Assembly: GCA_020440605.1 (NCBI GenBank) | Contig: JAGRNT010000015.1 | Location: forward strand, 58,602 to 122,601 | DNA from: a bacterium | Lineage (GTDB): Bacteria; 4484-113; JAFGCY01 | Reading direction: 5' to 3' | DNA: 64,000 nt | In this document: positions 18,407-28,021 of the stretch, piece by piece | Position numbering within the stretch: position 1 is the stretch's first letter | Layout of the letters: every line of letters starts with the position of its first letter | The notes under the pieces: model-generated | The model's input: only the letters and a program-made list of their open reading frames with translations | The model's database searches: none | What the model was told of the DNA's origin: nothing | Made by a program: the position numbers and the translations under genes

Positions 18407-18823
18407 ATGGCGAAGGATGATTCTGTCAGCAACGCAGGTGGCGCCGGACTGGGCTGGTTCTGGATCGGCGCCGGACTGGGCATCGTACTGAGTGCCACGG
18501 CTGTTGTCGTGGCCAGCGAGTTCCGTGAGGGACGCCGCAGACGGCTCCGCGGCCAGCTCGGCGGCTTCGAGCAGGGTGAAAGCGACCTCATCGAAGACCT
18601 GACCACTGCCGTGAGCGGAGGCCTCTCCGCGCTGGCTGAAACGGCTGAGCTGCTCAGCAATACCTTCAGTGCCGCGCGCAGTGAGCTGATCAAGTTCAAC
18701 CTGGACAGTTCCGGAGCAGGCAGTGGATCCGGCAGCAGCGCCTGGTACTACGGTGAGGATGACGAGCCCGAGCAGCAGAGTGAAAGCCGCGAGTTGCCGG
18801 ACATCGACTACGAGCAGACCTGA
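18407..18823 (+). CDS. Small single-pass membrane protein
   Basis: 138 residues. Gly-rich residues 11-35 form one membrane helix (GWFWIGAGLGIVL), followed by a basic patch (EGRRRRLRGQL), an amphipathic helix of about 50 residues that could be a coiled coil, and an acidic Ser/Glu-rich tail. The layout resembles YtxH/general-stress membrane proteins, but I cannot confirm that family. Leaderless start. It diverges from the dehydrogenase gene. Confidence 0.65.
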   Translation: MAKDDSVSNAGGAGLGWFWIGAGLGIVLSATAVVVASEFREGRRRRLRGQLGGFEQGESDLIEDLTTAVSGGLSALAETAELLSNTFSAARSELIKFNLDSSGAGSGSGSSAWYYGEDDEPEQQSESRELPDIDYEQT

Positions 18824-18854
18824 ACTCAGGCAACTGCCGCATGTCAGGACTCCC

Positions 18855-19586
18855 CTACTTCTCCAGTTTCAGGGCCCGGCGCAGGCTGCGCACCTCCCCG
18901 GCCGTCATCGCGCGATGCTCCCCAGGTGAAAGCTTATCCAGCACCAGTGGGCCGAAGCGCTGTCGCTTGAGCCGCAGCACCTCATAACCCAGAGCCTCGC
19001 AGACACGGCGGATGATGCGGTTGCGGCCTTCGGTCAGCTCAATATTCAGGCGGCTGCGGTCACGCTCGAGACTGACCAGTTCCACCGTATTGAAATGCGC
19101 CTCGCCATCCTCGAGCTGTACGCCGTCAACCATCTGCTGGGCATGTGCCTCGCTGAGACGCGGCCGCACCGTGACCCTGTACTCCTTGCTGACCCCGTAG
19201 CGCGGATGAGTCATCCTGTTGGCCAGCTCACCGTCGGAGCAGAGCAGCATCAGTCCCTCGCTGGCCCGGTCCAGACGGCCGACCGGCCGCGGTGAACCGG
19301 GCAGGGTGGCGCAGAGTTCACCCACGCTCTGGCGGCCCAGTTCATCCTGCATGGTGCTGACGATGCCCCGGGGCTTGTAGTAGACGTAGTAGTGCTGCTT
19401 GAAGCCGAAATGCAGCAGCTTGCCGCGAACCTTGATCCGGTCCCGGCGGATGTCGACCGTGGTGGCCAGATCCGTCACGACCTTGTCATTGACGCGGACC
19501 TGGCCGGAGCTGATCAGCTGCTCAGCTGCCCGCCGGCTGCAGACCCCGGCCTGGGCGATCGCCCGGTTGATGCGCATGCTGCTCAT
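18855..19586 (-). CDS. 16S/23S rRNA pseudouridine synthase (RsuA/RluB family)
   Basis: 243 residues from the ATG at 19586 (a second at 19577). An N-terminal S4 RNA-binding domain (RINRAIAQAGVCSRRAAEQL) is followed by the synthase domain with the catalytic Asp in GRLDRASEGLMLL and the family motif YYVYYKPRG. C-terminal GRNRIIRRVCEALGYEVLRL is typical. RsuA, RluB, RluE and RluF are hard to tell apart; RluB is most likely from the S4 domain and length. It follows the isochorismatase-like gene by 17 bases, without a clear ribosome binding site, so it is probably in the same operon. Confidence 0.9.
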   Translation of the reverse strand: MSSMRINRAIAQAGVCSRRAAEQLISSGQVRVNDKVVTDLATTVDIRRDRIKVRGKLLHFGFKQHYYVYYKPRGIVSTMQDELGRQSVGELCATLPGSPRPVGRLDRASEGLMLLCSDGELANRMTHPRYGVSKEYRVTVRPRLSEAHAQQMVDGVQLEDGEAHFNTVELVSLERDRSRLNIELTEGRNRIIRRVCEALGYEVLRLKRQRFGPLVLDKLSPGEHRAMTAGEVRSLRRALKLEK

Positions 19587-19603
19587 CGTGCTTCGCGCTG
19601 CCG

Positions 19604-20203
19604 CTAGTGCAGCTGGCCCTCCCGCAGGATCTGGTTCATGGCCTTGAACTGGGGATGCTCCTTGGAACGGGCCCATTCAAAGCAGACACTTTCATGGTTC
19701 GTGATCACCGCTCCGGCCTGCTGCATGCGCTCCAGTCCGTGGCGGCGGTACTCCTCACCGCGGCCGCTGACCGCCTCCCAGCACACATGAACCTGCCGGC
19801 CCAGTGCCAGGCTGGCCAGCACGGTCTGCATCACACAGACATGCGTCTCGATCCCCGCGGTGACAAGCTGCAGCGAGCTGGCTGCCAGACCGGGACGCAG
19901 TTCATCCACGGCCTGCTCGAATCCGGCATCGCCGCAGCAGCCGAAGGACAGCTTCTCCACGAAGCGCTTCGGCACGCTCAGTCCGTCAAAGGCCGCACGC
20001 ACATCCTCATGCGTCGTGCCCAGGCCCTTCGGGTACTGCTCGGTGAGGATCACCGGCACCTCAAACAGCTCCGCAAGCTGCATCAGGCGGATCGTGGCCT
20101 GCTTCACGAGCTGCGGGCGGTGGACCATGTCCATCAGCTTGCCCTGCAGGTCGATCACGACCAGCAGGCTGGTCTGCGGGCTGAGCAGTGTTGTGAATGA
20201 CAT
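19604..20203 (-). CDS. Isochorismatase-family cysteine hydrolase
   Basis: 199 residues. The catalytic triad of the YcaC-like cysteine hydrolases is visible: Asp18 (VVIDLQG), Lys84 (VEKLSF) and Cys123 (GIETHVCV). The GIETHVCVMQT motif places it nearer to hydrolases such as nicotinamidase-like or YcaC proteins than to true isochorismatases; the substrate is unknown. GAGGATCC precedes the ATG and TATAAT lies about 30 bases upstream. First gene of a probable two-gene operon with the pseudouridine synthase. Confidence 0.85.
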   Translation of the reverse strand: MSFTTLLSPQTSLLVVIDLQGKLMDMVHRPQLVKQATIRLMQLAELFEVPVILTEQYPKGLGTTHEDVRAAFDGLSVPKRFVEKLSFGCCGDAGFEQAVDELRPGLAASSLQLVTAGIETHVCVMQTVLASLALGRQVHVCWEAVSGRGEEYRRHGLERMQQAGAVITNHESVCFEWARSKEHPQFKAMNQILREGQLH

Positions 20204-20246
20204 TGAGGATCCTCAGGGCTGGCTGCCACCCCAGATTATATGGCAC

Positions 20247-20276
20247 AAAAAAAGGGCCCCGGTACAGCCGGGGCCC
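20247..20276 (-). terminator. Rho-independent terminator (minus strand)
   Basis: GGGCCCCGG-TACAG-CCGGGGCCC preceded on the plus strand by seven A, giving U7 after the stem on the minus strand. Ends the lipoprotein gene at 20302-22209. Confidence 0.9.
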
Positions 20277-20301
20277 TGGTGAATCGCTCGTGAGTGCCGT
20301 T

Positions 20302-22209
20302 CTAGCTAATCGGCACCAGCTTGATCGCCGTGTCGAACTTGTTCTGACCGGTGGAGATGTCAATGGTCTTGGTCAGCGTCTGATACTCAGGATGGCTGAA
20401 CACGACCTGGTAGGTCCCCGCCGGCAGGTCGCCGATGAAGAAGCTGCCGATCGAATCGGAGGTGGTGGTACGGGTGGTGTTGGCCACCGTCACCTTCACG
20501 TCCTCGATGTACAGGCCGGTATCCTCGGCAATCACCGTACCGCCGTAGCTGCCGAGCGTCGCCGGAGCATTGGGGATCAGGTTGAAGTTCACCACGATGT
20601 TCTGCTCGGGCAGGATGTCCACCGTGGTGGAATCGCTGTCGAAGTTGAACTTGGTGCACTGCATGAAGTACTGGCCGGTCAGCAGGTTGGTGATCACGTA
20701 CTGGCCGTTGATGTCAGTCGTGCGGGCCGCGAGCACACCGCTCTCGTTACCGATGGTCACGGTGGCGCTGGCCAGCGGATCATTGGTGTTGAGGTTCTTC
20801 ACGGTGCCGTTCACGCCGCCGTACTTGCGGTCCGGGGCGCTGGGGCGGATGATGCGCAGCTGATCCACGTCGGCGATGAAGATGTTGCCTTCGAGGTCCA
20901 CCGCCACGTCGGAGGGGGCGATGAAGTTGTTGCCGCTGCTGCCGCGAGCGCCGGAACCGATCTGGGTCGTGAACTCGCCGGTGGTACCGTCGAAGATCTG
21001 GATGCGGCGGTTGCCCGGATCGCAGACGAACAGGTCATCCGTGCGCCAGTCCACCGCCATGCCGGCGGGTCCGCCCACGTTGATGTCCGGGTCCTCAAGC
21101 TGTCCACCGTTGGTCGGGGGCAGCTCCGCGAACTGGCTGGGACCACCGCCGTAGCTGTCACCGATCACGCGGTTGTAGCCAAGGCCGTTCTCCACGAAGC
21201 CGGACATGCTGTAGGTCAGGTTGGCATCGTTGTAGAAGGCACGTCCGACACCGACGTAGTTGCGCTCGAAGTCAGCTGCGCCGGAATAGACGTTCCAGGA
21301 CATCTCCGTCCGGTTGAACGGGAAGTAGGTGTCCATCACGAAGGTACCGAGGCTGCCCACGCCGCCGGGACCGATCAGGTCGCCGAAGTCGCCGGAGAAG
21401 AAGCCGTCGGCACGGTGGAAGCAGCCGCTGCCACCGGTGATGATGTTGTTCTGGTCCTGGGGATCCTCGACACTCCACTCGCCGCCGCTCTCAAGAGCGA
21501 ACTGGCGGAAGAAGTTGAGGACCTGCAGTGCACGCGGATAGTCCGGGACGGCCTCCGTGGCAACCACATCGATGTCAGCGGTCACATAGACGCTGCCCAT
21601 GCGGTCGACACCGACGTCATAGACGCTGAGGCACTGCAGCGGAGCCTCGTCCGCCGGGGGAATGATCTCCGGGTTGGGCAGGCCGGCGACCTTGCCGAGA
21701 TCGGCATTGCCACCGTCGGGACGCGCCGCGCCGGGATTCAGGGTACGGGTGAAGATCGTCAGGTAGCCCCACTGCGAGATCGGCTGGTGGGCCACGATCG
21801 GCAGGTTGGCATACGGATACGGATCCTCACTGCTCAGCTCGATCTGCGGAGCGGCGGGGAACACGGACACGCCGCGCACCTCAGCCCCGACGGGAGCGGT
21901 GTTGACGAAGTTGCCGAGCTTGTCGAAGCAGTAGATGTTCGCACTGTCCACCACATAGACATACTCATTGCTGGCAGCGATGCCGCGCACATCGGCGTAG
22001 CTCGCGCCTCCGGGAAGCTGGAAATTCCCGAACAGAGGCAGGATCGGCTCGTTGTCATCGCCGGCCGGTGCCTGGTTGTCCGGATTGAAGAGATCCCCGG
22101 GAGTGGTGGTGGAATCACCACCGCCACCGCAGGAAGCCAGCAGCACCGTCAGGCCAAGGAGGACCATCAAGACTCTCAGCCAGTTGTTTTTCATGATCAT
22201 GAACCTCAT
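20302..22209 (-). CDS. NHL-repeat lipoprotein with two carboxypeptidase-regulatory-like domains
   Basis: 635 residues. Signal peptide ending in LLASC (lipobox) followed by a GGGG linker. The middle of the protein is beta-propeller-like, with clear NHL repeats near 375-455 (DDLFVCDPGNRRIQIFD; PSDVAVDLEGNIFIADVD). Two carboxypeptidase-regulatory-like (transthyretin-fold) domains follow, near 472-550 and 560-630 (GGVNGTVKNLNTNDPLASAT; YGGTVIAEDTGLYIEDVKV). It has AAGGAACAACA before the ATG and ends at a strong terminator. Probably a cell-surface or periplasmic protein; no catalytic site seen. Confidence 0.75.
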   Translation of the reverse strand: MRFMIMKNNWLRVLMVLLGLTVLLASCGGGGDSTTTPGDLFNPDNQAPAGDDNEPILPLFGNFQLPGGASYADVRGIAASNEYVYVVDSANIYCFDKLGNFVNTAPVGAEVRGVSVFPAAPQIELSSEDPYPYANLPIVAHQPISQWGYLTIFTRTLNPGAARPDGGNADLGKVAGLPNPEIIPPADEAPLQCLSVYDVGVDRMGSVYVTADIDVVATEAVPDYPRALQVLNFFRQFALESGGEWSVEDPQDQNNIITGGSGCFHRADGFFSGDFGDLIGPGGVGSLGTFVMDTYFPFNRTEMSWNVYSGAADFERNYVGVGRAFYNDANLTYSMSGFVENGLGYNRVIGDSYGGGPSQFAELPPTNGGQLEDPDINVGGPAGMAVDWRTDDLFVCDPGNRRIQIFDGTTGEFTTQIGSGARGSSGNNFIAPSDVAVDLEGNIFIADVDQLRIIRPSAPDRKYGGVNGTVKNLNTNDPLASATVTIGNESGVLAARTTDINGQYVITNLLTGQYFMQCTKFNFDSDSTTVDILPEQNIVVNFNLIPNAPATLGSYGGTVIAEDTGLYIEDVKVTVANTTRTTTSDSIGSFFIGDLPAGTYQVVFSHPEYQTLTKTIDISTGQNKFDTAIKLVPIS

Positions 22210-22263
22210 TGTTGTTCCTTGATTATCAGACCACCGGAAGGACTTCCGGCAGTCCAGACACTG

Positions 22264-24000
22264 CTAGCCGATTCCACCGCCACCGCCGCCACCGGCGACG
22301 TTGTCCTCCTGGGACTGGTTGATGTTCAGGCTGATCTCACGCACACCGCCGGGACCGATCTCGAACTGGGTCTCGGTGGGCTGGAAGCGGGAGCTGATGC
22401 CGCCACCATTGTCCAGCACGATCGTACGCAGGGTCAGTTCGCCTGCCGGGACCACCATCATGAAGCGGTGGTCAGGGTTGATGGCCTCGTTCTGCTCGAA
22501 GTGGTCATCCTGATCAGCGAAGGGCGGAACAGGACCGAAACCGAAGTCGTTGAAGAAGTACTTGCCCTCGATCTCGAAGATCACGTCGATGTCGATCTCC
22601 TCGAATGTACCGTCACCGGTGTCGATGGTGATGGTGGGGCTGAAGTTGTTGATCGTGCCGATCACGATGCCGCTGGAAACCGGCAGGAACTCGCGGAAGG
22701 GAGCACCGCCGGCGGAAGCCACCATCGGGTGCAGCACGAACAGCTGGTCGAATTCCTTCAGGTCATTGGCATTGTCAATACCGGTCGGAGGAACCGAACG
22801 GGACAGGTCAGCACCGCTGTAGTACTTGTTGGTGAGCTGGTTGCCGCGCATGATCACCATGACTTCGTCGTTCTGGTCAAAGCCCAGGGTCGAGTAGTTG
22901 CCGGTGGTGAAGGTCACGGACGGAGCGCCGCCGGCCAGGCCGCGATCCGCATACAGCAGCTTGTGGTTCATCGCATTGACCTGCACCGGGATGTTGGTCT
23001 GGGTGACGGGGTCAAAGCGGCTGCCGCTCACGAAGGTGTTCAGCTCAGCCAGATCAGAGATGCTCAGCGTACCGCCGCGGATGTTCTCGTTGTCAGCGGC
23101 GTACTGCCCGAACGCGTCGTAGACAGCGTTCTCCTCGGCATCACCGAGGGCACCGATGTCGTTGAACATGCCGATCATGTTGAAGTCGGCGCTCGCGCTC
23201 AGCCAGTTCAGCATCGTGTTCGCCAGACGTGCGTCCTTGAACTGCTGGATGGCGAAGTAGACGTTGCGGCTGGCATTGATCTCATTGGAAAGCAGCTCAA
23301 GCGGCTGGTCGTTGGGCCCGAAGTAGACCTCAACCACGCCGTTGCCACTGCCCACCAGGAAGGTGTGCTTCGTGTCGTCACGCTTGTGCACGCCGAAGTT
23401 GCCCTCCACGAACATCTGGTTGAACTGGTTCGTGAAGGCAGCCGCGATCTCAGTGCTGTTGAGCGTGATCACATCGCCGTATGTGTTGGTCGAACGGTCG
23501 CTCTCCCAGTTGTAGCTGCCGGTCACGACCCGCGCCTGATCAATGATCAGGAAGCGCGAATGCATGATGCGCGGCGCGCCATCCAGGTCGGTGCGCACGT
23601 CGATGTTGCCATTGCTCTGGTTGATGTCCTCAAGCTGATCATAGAACGGCTTGTAGGTGAGGTCATCATAGTAGGCCTTTTCGGTGATGATCCTGATCTG
23701 GGTGCCGGAACGTGCTTCCTGGAGCAGAGCCTCCACCACTTCCTGGCGATCAATCGCGGCCGCAGCGACATCCAGGCTGGAGTTCGCCGACGCGATCAGT
23801 GCGAAGATCGGATCATTGTTCAGGTTCGTATCGGAGTAAGCCGCCGTACGGTACCTGTGGTCAACGGTCTGCACGGATACGTCCGGCACAAGGTTAGGAT
23901 TGTTATCCACGTCCTGTGCACTGTCACCGCCGCCGCAGCTGGCCAGCCCGATCATCACGACCAGGACTGTTATTAGCATCAAGAGAGATGAGCGATTCAT
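22264..24000 (-). CDS. Phospholipase-D-like lipoprotein with degenerate HKD motifs
   Basis: 578 residues. Lipobox GLASC (Cys22) and GGG linker. Residues about 65-170 and 240-375 form the two halves of a phospholipase-D fold. The first HKD-type motif is H147-x-R149-x4-D154 followed by GSYNWE; the second is N345-x-K347-x4-D352 followed by TGNYSTLG. Each lacks one standard residue (Lys to Arg, His to Asn). The C-terminal 180 residues are beta-rich and end in a Gly-rich tail. GGAGGGTCAG precedes the ATG. The next lipoprotein gene lies 54 bases downstream and they may be co-transcribed. Activity is uncertain. Confidence 0.75.
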   Translation of the reverse strand: MNRSSLLMLITVLVVMIGLASCGGGDSAQDVDNNPNLVPDVSVQTVDHRYRTAAYSDTNLNNDPIFALIASANSSLDVAAAAIDRQEVVEALLQEARSGTQIRIITEKAYYDDLTYKPFYDQLEDINQSNGNIDVRTDLDGAPRIMHSRFLIIDQARVVTGSYNWESDRSTNTYGDVITLNSTEIAAAFTNQFNQMFVEGNFGVHKRDDTKHTFLVGSGNGVVEVYFGPNDQPLELLSNEINASRNVYFAIQQFKDARLANTMLNWLSASADFNMIGMFNDIGALGDAEENAVYDAFGQYAADNENIRGGTLSISDLAELNTFVSGSRFDPVTQTNIPVQVNAMNHKLLYADRGLAGGAPSVTFTTGNYSTLGFDQNDEVMVIMRGNQLTNKYYSGADLSRSVPPTGIDNANDLKEFDQLFVLHPMVASAGGAPFREFLPVSSGIVIGTINNFSPTITIDTGDGTFEEIDIDVIFEIEGKYFFNDFGFGPVPPFADQDDHFEQNEAINPDHRFMMVVPAGELTLRTIVLDNGGGISSRFQPTETQFEIGPGGVREISLNINQSQEDNVAGGGGGGGIG

Positions 24001-24033
24001 CTGACCCTCCGGCTCCTTAGCTAGATGTTAAAA

Positions 24034-24066
24034 GAATATTATTGGCTGTGTGCTACCTGCTGTCAA
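24034..24066 (-). promoter_or_regulatory. Probable promoter of the phospholipase-D-like lipoprotein
   Basis: TTGACA (minus strand 24066-24061) followed at 17-19 bases by AATAAT/TAATAT, in an AT-rich stretch about 35-60 bases before the start codon. Confidence 0.5.
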
Positions 24067-24167
24067 GCAAGCACGAGCCAGTTGTGTAGTAGTAGTGTAG
24101 TAGTTTTGAGGTTCCCGAGCCCAACTCTCGCTGTTATCTTACCCGTTTTCGGGCATGATACCAACTC

Positions 24168-25061
24168 TTATTCCCTGATTCCTGCTTCCTCATGCAGTTC
24201 GTTGAGCACCTTACCGAAGTATTGCTCAACCGCCTGGCGCGCCGGATGCAGCGCAATCAGGGAAATGACCTCAGGGATTTCGGAGGTCAACCGGCTGTTG
24301 CGTGGTCTCGGAGTGCGGAAGCTGACCTTCTCGCAGGAAACCGGCACCAGCCTGTCCGAATCTAGACACGCGGATTCCAGCGCCAGTTTCGCCCAGCCAT
24401 ACCAGGATTCAAATCCCTTGCTCGTGAGATGCACGATTTTCGGGAACTGCTGTTCCAGCATCAGCTGCAGGGTCATGTTGGCCAGGTGCGGCGCGTAGCT
24501 GACCGCCGTGTGCTGGTCATTCACCACGCTGATCGGGCCTTCCGTCTCAAGATAGCGACTGGCGATCGCGCGGAAGAAATTGCGCTCGGTCTTGCCGTCC
24601 AGGCGCTCACCGAACACTCCGCTGGTGCGGATCACGTGCCCGCGGAAGAACTTGCGCACAATGATTTCGCCTTCCAGCTTGCTCGCTCCATAGATGTTGA
24701 GGGGCTGCGTCGGACTGCTTTCATACCAGAGATGCTGGGAGCCGTCGAAGACGTAATCCGTGGAGAAGTACAGGACACGCGCCATCAGCTGCTGGGCCAG
24801 GTCCACGATGGTCTTGGTCGCCGCGGTGTTGACCTCCACTGCCTCGCGCGGATTCTCCTGGCAGTAGTCCACCTTGGTCAGGGCGGCCGTGTGCACGATC
24901 CAGTCCGGCCGGAATTCCGTCACGCGGCGGCGCAGCAGCGGCAGGTCGCGCATGTCGACTTCACTGTGCGGCAGCGCCTGCACGTTATGACCGCGCCGGT
25001 GCGCCTCACTGGCGAGTGCCGAGGCCACCATTCCCGAACCGGTTAGCAGGATTCTTGTCAT
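24168..25061 (-). CDS. dTDP-4-dehydrorhamnose reductase-like SDR protein (RmlD family)
   Basis: 297 residues of the extended short-chain dehydrogenase type. GSGMVASAL (8-16) is the nucleotide loop, Tyr-x3-Lys is in NIYGASKLEG, and TDYVFDGS is typical of RmlD-like enzymes. RmlD reduces dTDP-4-keto-rhamnose to dTDP-rhamnose, but no other rml gene is near, and the methionine adenosyltransferase regulatory subunit and other SDRs share the fold. The start has AGGAAGGGA. The gene ends in an AT-richer gap. Confidence 0.75.
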   Translation of the reverse strand: MTRILLTGSGMVASALASEAHRRGHNVQALPHSEVDMRDLPLLRRRVTEFRPDWIVHTAALTKVDYCQENPREAVEVNTAATKTIVDLAQQLMARVLYFSTDYVFDGSQHLWYESSPTQPLNIYGASKLEGEIIVRKFFRGHVIRTSGVFGERLDGKTERNFFRAIASRYLETEGPISVVNDQHTAVSYAPHLANMTLQLMLEQQFPKIVHLTSKGFESWYGWAKLALESACLDSDRLVPVSCEKVSFRTPRPRNSRLTSEIPEVISLIALHPARQAVEQYFGKVLNELHEEAGIRE

Positions 25062-25138
25062 TCCCTTCCTGGACGCATTGCCGCCGGGCGCACGCCTGCA
25101 ACCCGGCTACAGAGATGCATACCTGGATTATGCGTGGA

Positions 25139-26182
25139 TCAGTTTGAACCTGAGAGATCAGGGCTTGCGAGCTTGGAATTCTCCGCCACCAGATAGCGGA
25201 TCAGATCCATGCAGCGCACGCTGTAACCCCACTCATTGTCATACCAGCCCACGACCTTGACCATGTTGTCACCGATCACCTTCGTGAGCTGGGCATCCAC
25301 GATGCAGGAATGCTCCGCCTGAATGATATCGGTACTGACGATCGGATCATGAGTCAGATACAGAATTCCGTCCAGCTCGCCGTCCACCGCACGCTGGAAG
25401 GCATCATGCACCTCATCCACAGTCACATCCTTTTCAAGCGTGCACGTCAGATCGCAGAGACTGCCGGACACCGTCGGCACGCGCACCGCCAGGCCATCCA
25501 TCTTGCCATCCAGCTCGGGAATGATCAGGCCGATGGTCTTCGCCGCACCGGTGCTGGTCGGGATGATGTTCGCGGCCGCACTGCGTGCGCGGCGCAGGTC
25601 CTTGTGTCCGCCGTCCAGCAGGCGCTGGTCATTCGTGTATGAGTGCACGGTGTTGATCAGGCCCTTCTTGATGCCGAATGCATTGTTGAGCACATGGGCC
25701 ATGGGCGCCAGGCAGTTCGTGGTGCAGCTCGCATTGCTGATCACCTGCGGGCGGCCGTCGGCGATCCACTTGTGATGGTTGATGCCGTAACAGTAAGTCG
25801 GCATCAGGTCCTTGGCGGGCGAGCTGAGCAGCACAAACTTGGCACCGCCATCAAGGTGCTTTTCACAGTCGTCCGTGCGCCGGAACACGCCCGTGCTTTC
25901 CAGCACGTAGTCGACGCCCATGTCTCCCCAGGGGATCTGTGCCGGGTCCGCCTGGGAGATCAGCTTGACGCTGTCGCCGTCAATCATCAGCGTATCGCCG
26001 CTGATGCTGACCTTGCCCTTGAAGGGTCCGTAGGTCGTGTCGTACTTGAACAGATGGGCATTCGTTTCTGCGTCGGCACGGTCATTGATGGCCACGAGGT
26101 CGATGTTGCCCATACCCGCCGCGATGCGTGCCACCTGACGGCCGATGCGGCCGAAACCGTTGATTCCCAGACGAATAGCCAT
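25139..26182 (-). CDS. gap: Glyceraldehyde-3-phosphate dehydrogenase, type I
   Basis: 347 residues; oxidises glyceraldehyde-3-phosphate with NAD and phosphate in glycolysis. GINGFGRIGR (6-15), catalytic Cys153 in SNASCTTNC and His180 in HSYTNDQ are present, as is the C-terminal VGWYDNEWGYS. GGAGG precedes the ATG. No pgk or tpi nearby. Confidence 0.95.
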   Translation of the reverse strand: MAIRLGINGFGRIGRQVARIAAGMGNIDLVAINDRADAETNAHLFKYDTTYGPFKGKVSISGDTLMIDGDSVKLISQADPAQIPWGDMGVDYVLESTGVFRRTDDCEKHLDGGAKFVLLSSPAKDLMPTYCYGINHHKWIADGRPQVISNASCTTNCLAPMAHVLNNAFGIKKGLINTVHSYTNDQRLLDGGHKDLRRARSAAANIIPTSTGAAKTIGLIIPELDGKMDGLAVRVPTVSGSLCDLTCTLEKDVTVDEVHDAFQRAVDGELDGILYLTHDPIVSTDIIQAEHSCIVDAQLTKVIGDNMVKVVGWYDNEWGYSVRCMDLIRYLVAENSKLASPDLSGSN

Positions 26183-26266
26183 TTGGCCTCCACTGCTGAT
26201 TCGGAGATTGCTAAAGCAGCCTAATTATATGCAGTGGATCTGAGGCCCGGCGGAGTCCGCACTGGA

Positions 26267-28021
26267 TCAGTTGCCGTCCTGGATATAGCTGTCGATGCCT
26301 GCCGCGATACCGCGCGCGAGCTGCGTCTGATAGTTCGGATCCGCCAGGCGCAGGCATTCCTCGCGGTTGGTCATGAAGCCGCATTCAACCAGCGCAGATG
26401 GCATCACCGATTCCCGCAGCACGAAGAAATTCGCCTCGCGCACCTTCTTGTCCACGGCCCCGGTACTGGCCAGCATGCTGCGCTGGATGTATGCAGCCAG
26501 CAGCGGACCGCTGGTGCTGGCGGGATGGTGGAAGGTCATCACGCCCTGCATCTCCGGATCGCTGATCGAATTGCAGTGCACGCTCACGAACAGGTAGGGA
26601 AGCAGCGCATTGGCATAGTCCGTACGCGTGCCGAGACTCACGAATCGGTCATCCTGGCGGGTCATGATCACGCTGTAGCCCATGCCCTCCAGCTGCTCGC
26701 GCAGCTGCTGCGTGATTCCCAGTGCCAGCGGCGCTTCCCAGTAGCCGTCGACCACTCCCTGGGCACCGGGATCGGAGCCGCCGTGGCCCGCATCCAGCAT
26801 GATCGTGCGTCCGCGCCGGGCCATGCTGCCGCCCCCGGGCTGGGGCCGGCTGTAGGGCAGCAGCTGCAGGAAGTTGCGAGCGCCGTTGTCCTTGCTCAGC
26901 AGGCGGTAGTCCACCGGATTGGCAAGGTCCAGCACCACGCGCACCGTGTTCTCCTCCGGTGTGCCGATGCGGATCTGCTGCACGCTGCCCACATTGACGG
27001 GGATGTACTGCGTGGCCTCGCGGTACTGCGCACCGATGAAATCCACCACCAGCCGGTCCGGGTTGCTGATCAGCTCGGCCTTCGTCTGCGTGGAGCGCCC
27101 GAGCTGCACGTTGAGGCTGATTTCGCCGGAGCTGGTCTGGGCATAGCTGGCAACCTGCAGGTAGTTGCCGAAGCGTACGGCGGCGAAACCGCGCCGCTCC
27201 TCGTTGTCAACCTTGAAGCCGGTGCGCTGCGGCTGGCGCAGGAAAACATAGCTGCGCCCCAGTTCGGGCTGGGTCTTGTATCCGATGCGGCTCAGCACGC
27301 CGTTGCCACTGAGCTCGCGCCCTTCGGTCTCACCGAAGAAGCCGCCCTCCACGCTCAGTTCCACGCGTTCGTCGTCAATCTGCCGGCCCGCCACATGCAC
27401 GGGTGTCAGGCAGGACAGCGTCAGCAGCCGTGAATCCTCGCTGTAGTGCAGGTCGCGGATCAGGCCCACCAGCTGATAGAGATCCTCAACCGTATTGAAG
27501 GACAGGTAGAGCCCGAGGCTGCGCAGCAGTTCCACCTCGCCATAGAGCGCACCGTCATGCAGGAGCAGTTTGTCAGCACCGAGTGCCGAACCATTCAGTT
27601 CACCCGCGGCCTGGTCCATGCCGCGCGGCAGGTCCAGCAGATTGCCGGCCAGGCCGTAGCGCACGCGTCCGGCCAGTGGTGCGGGTACGCTGCCCTGGGC
27701 CGGGGCGGCCAGCAGGCTGATGCTGCGGCGGCTGTCGAGGTCGACGGCCACGCTGCCGCCGGCCTTGCCCTCATCAGGGTTGTAATGCAGGTCGCCGAGT
27801 TCATCCTGCCCGGCCGTGGACTGCGCTGCTTCCAGACCCAGCTCTCGAAGCACGTCAAGATTCAGGTAGCTGCGTCCGGCGCTGTGGACCACGGGTGGAT
27901 GCTCAAGGGAGCTGACCCGCGAGCCGAGCATGATGTACCAGCTGCCGGCTTCAGCCCGGCCGGTCCTGGCCAGACACACAAGCCAGGCCATGAGCAGTAT
28001 GGCGGCGATCCTCACTGCCAC
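26267..28021 (-). CDS. N-acetylmuramoyl-L-alanine amidase (AMIN and Amidase_3)
   Basis: 584 residues. Cleaves the amide between MurNAc and the peptide stem of peptidoglycan. Signal peptide at the N-terminus; two copper-amine-oxidase-like/SLAP-type beta domains and an AMIN domain precede a C-terminal zinc amidase domain with LDAGHGGSDPGA, the Glu in YWEAPLAL, SVHCNS and the catalytic Glu in LVECGFMTN. It starts with GTG and overlaps the murG stop by ten bases, so the two form an operon of cell-wall genes. Similar to AmiC/CwlC-type amidases. Confidence 0.9.
   Translation of the reverse strand: MAVRIAAILLMAWLVCLARTGRAEAGSWYIMLGSRVSSLEHPPVVHSAGRSYLNLDVLRELGLEAAQSTAGQDELGDLHYNPDEGKAGGSVAVDLDSRRSISLLAAPAQGSVPAPLAGRVRYGLAGNLLDLPRGMDQAAGELNGSALGADKLLLHDGALYGEVELLRSLGLYLSFNTVEDLYQLVGLIRDLHYSEDSRLLTLSCLTPVHVAGRQIDDERVELSVEGGFFGETEGRELSGNGVLSRIGYKTQPELGRSYVFLRQPQRTGFKVDNEERRGFAAVRFGNYLQVASYAQTSSGEISLNVQLGRSTQTKAELISNPDRLVVDFIGAQYREATQYIPVNVGSVQQIRIGTPEENTVRVVLDLANPVDYRLLSKDNGARNFLQLLPYSRPQPGGGSMARRGRTIMLDAGHGGSDPGAQGVVDGYWEAPLALGITQQLREQLEGMGYSVIMTRQDDRFVSLGTRTDYANALLPYLFVSVHCNSISDPEMQGVMTFHHPASTSGPLLAAYIQRSMLASTGAVDKKVREANFFVLRESVMPSALVECGFMTNREECLRLADPNYQTQLARGIAAGIDSYIQDGN

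Noticed and set aside
20197..23976. Very long plus-strand open frame (about 1,250 codons) opposite two lipoprotein genes
   Set aside because: The minus-strand genes have signal peptides, lipoboxes, ribosome binding sites and domain structure. The plus-strand protein is repetitive and His/Val/Gly-rich without a fold, a shadow of biased codon use.
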